Source of the DNA: Planctomycetota bacterium
GTDB lineage: Bacteria; Planctomycetota; Phycisphaerae; Phycisphaerales; Phycisphaeraceae
Assembly (NCBI GenBank): GCA_016350165.1
Contig: CP066225.1
Span: 992,001 to 1,056,000 of the forward strand
Reading direction: 5' to 3'
DNA length: 64,000 nt
Shown one piece after another: positions 63,832 to 64,000 of this stretch. Positions within the stretch are counted from its first letter, which is position 1. Each line of letters opens with the position of its first letter. Under the pieces are notes generated by a model, which had not been told where the DNA came from, ran no database searches, and saw nothing but the letters and a program-made list of their open reading frames with translations. The position numbers and the translations under genes are program-made.

Positions 63832-64000
63832 ATGAAGCATTCCAAGCTTGGTCTCACATCATTCTATATCAGCAGCACATCCATTCTCTGTTTGGGCCTC
63901 ATGTTTGTTGCCATTATTGTTTCTGTCATCATTCAAGATAACAGCAACAGCAGCTATGATCTCGTCGAAATAACTATAGGGTGCAGTATATTCATCATTT
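63832..64000 (+). CDS. Small membrane protein, cut by the window end
   Basis: ATG 63832 with AAGG about eight bases upstream opens a frame that is still open at the last base (56 codons). It starts MKHSKLGLTSFYISSTSILC and continues into a hydrophobic segment (LGLMFVAIIVSVII), a short polar loop QDNSNSS and the start of a second hydrophobic segment. The MKHS-G-LG-x-S-F start is common in small multi-pass planctomycete membrane proteins of unknown function. The C-terminus is missing, so no function can be given. Confidence 0.6.
   Translation, partial: MKHSKLGLTSFYISSTSILCLGLMFVAIIVSVIIQDNSNSSYDLVEITIGCSIFII

Overview
The window looks like a chromosomal piece of a Planctomycetota bacterium, probably class Phycisphaerae. 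This is inferred from the combination of a planctomycete-type ECF sigma factor next to a membrane Ser/Thr kinase with a WD40 domain, PEP-CTERM proteins, and giant autotransporter-associated beta-strand repeat proteins. No rRNA or intact tRNA is present to confirm it.

Layout. Positions 1-2,520 are a gene graveyard. A tyrosine-recombinase tail sits beside a tRNA-3'-end-like sequence and a terminator, followed by a decayed minus-strand type II secretion/pilus-like operon (gspL-like tail, gspM-like gene, TPR lipoprotein). The operon is broken upstream by an IS5-family transposase relic. Every nonsense codon in the three operon genes can be explained by one C-to-T change from CAG, CAA or CGA.

Positions 2,612-57,556 are one surface-protein locus. 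Three giant minus-strand genes encode autotransporters with passengers of tandem beta-strand repeats and an outer-membrane beta-barrel: A, 2612-18610, about 5,332 aa; C, 25222-43200, about 5,992 aa; E, 49247-57556, about 2,769 aa. Between them are two plus-strand genes (B, 20353-24237; D, 44225-48262). Their products have the same kind of repeat passenger but end in a PEP-CTERM sorting signal. A 5' fragment of a C/E-type gene (A', 18678-19328) lies just upstream of A, and A itself carries a B/D-type signal peptide. The spacers and conserved gene ends occur twice with no difference that I could see: 19103-20417 = 42975-44289 (about 1.3 kb) and 23689-26436 = 47714-50461 (about 2.7 kb). The passengers between them have diverged and been rearranged by internal tandem duplication. 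One duplicated spacer carries an already dead DUF488 gene in both copies, so duplication or homogenisation came after its decay.

Positions 58,842-62,822 hold an ECF sigma factor and a kinase-WD40 receptor in a likely two-gene operon. After it come hairpins, a start-less third relic of the B/D leader (63697-63810), and the 5' end of a small membrane protein cut by the window edge.

Together the central locus looks like a modular, self-recombining cell-surface display system. One repeat scaffold is shown through two anchoring routes: a self-made beta-barrel, or exosortase processing by machinery not encoded here. The sigma/kinase pair is the only recognisable regulator nearby; that it controls the locus is only a hypothesis.
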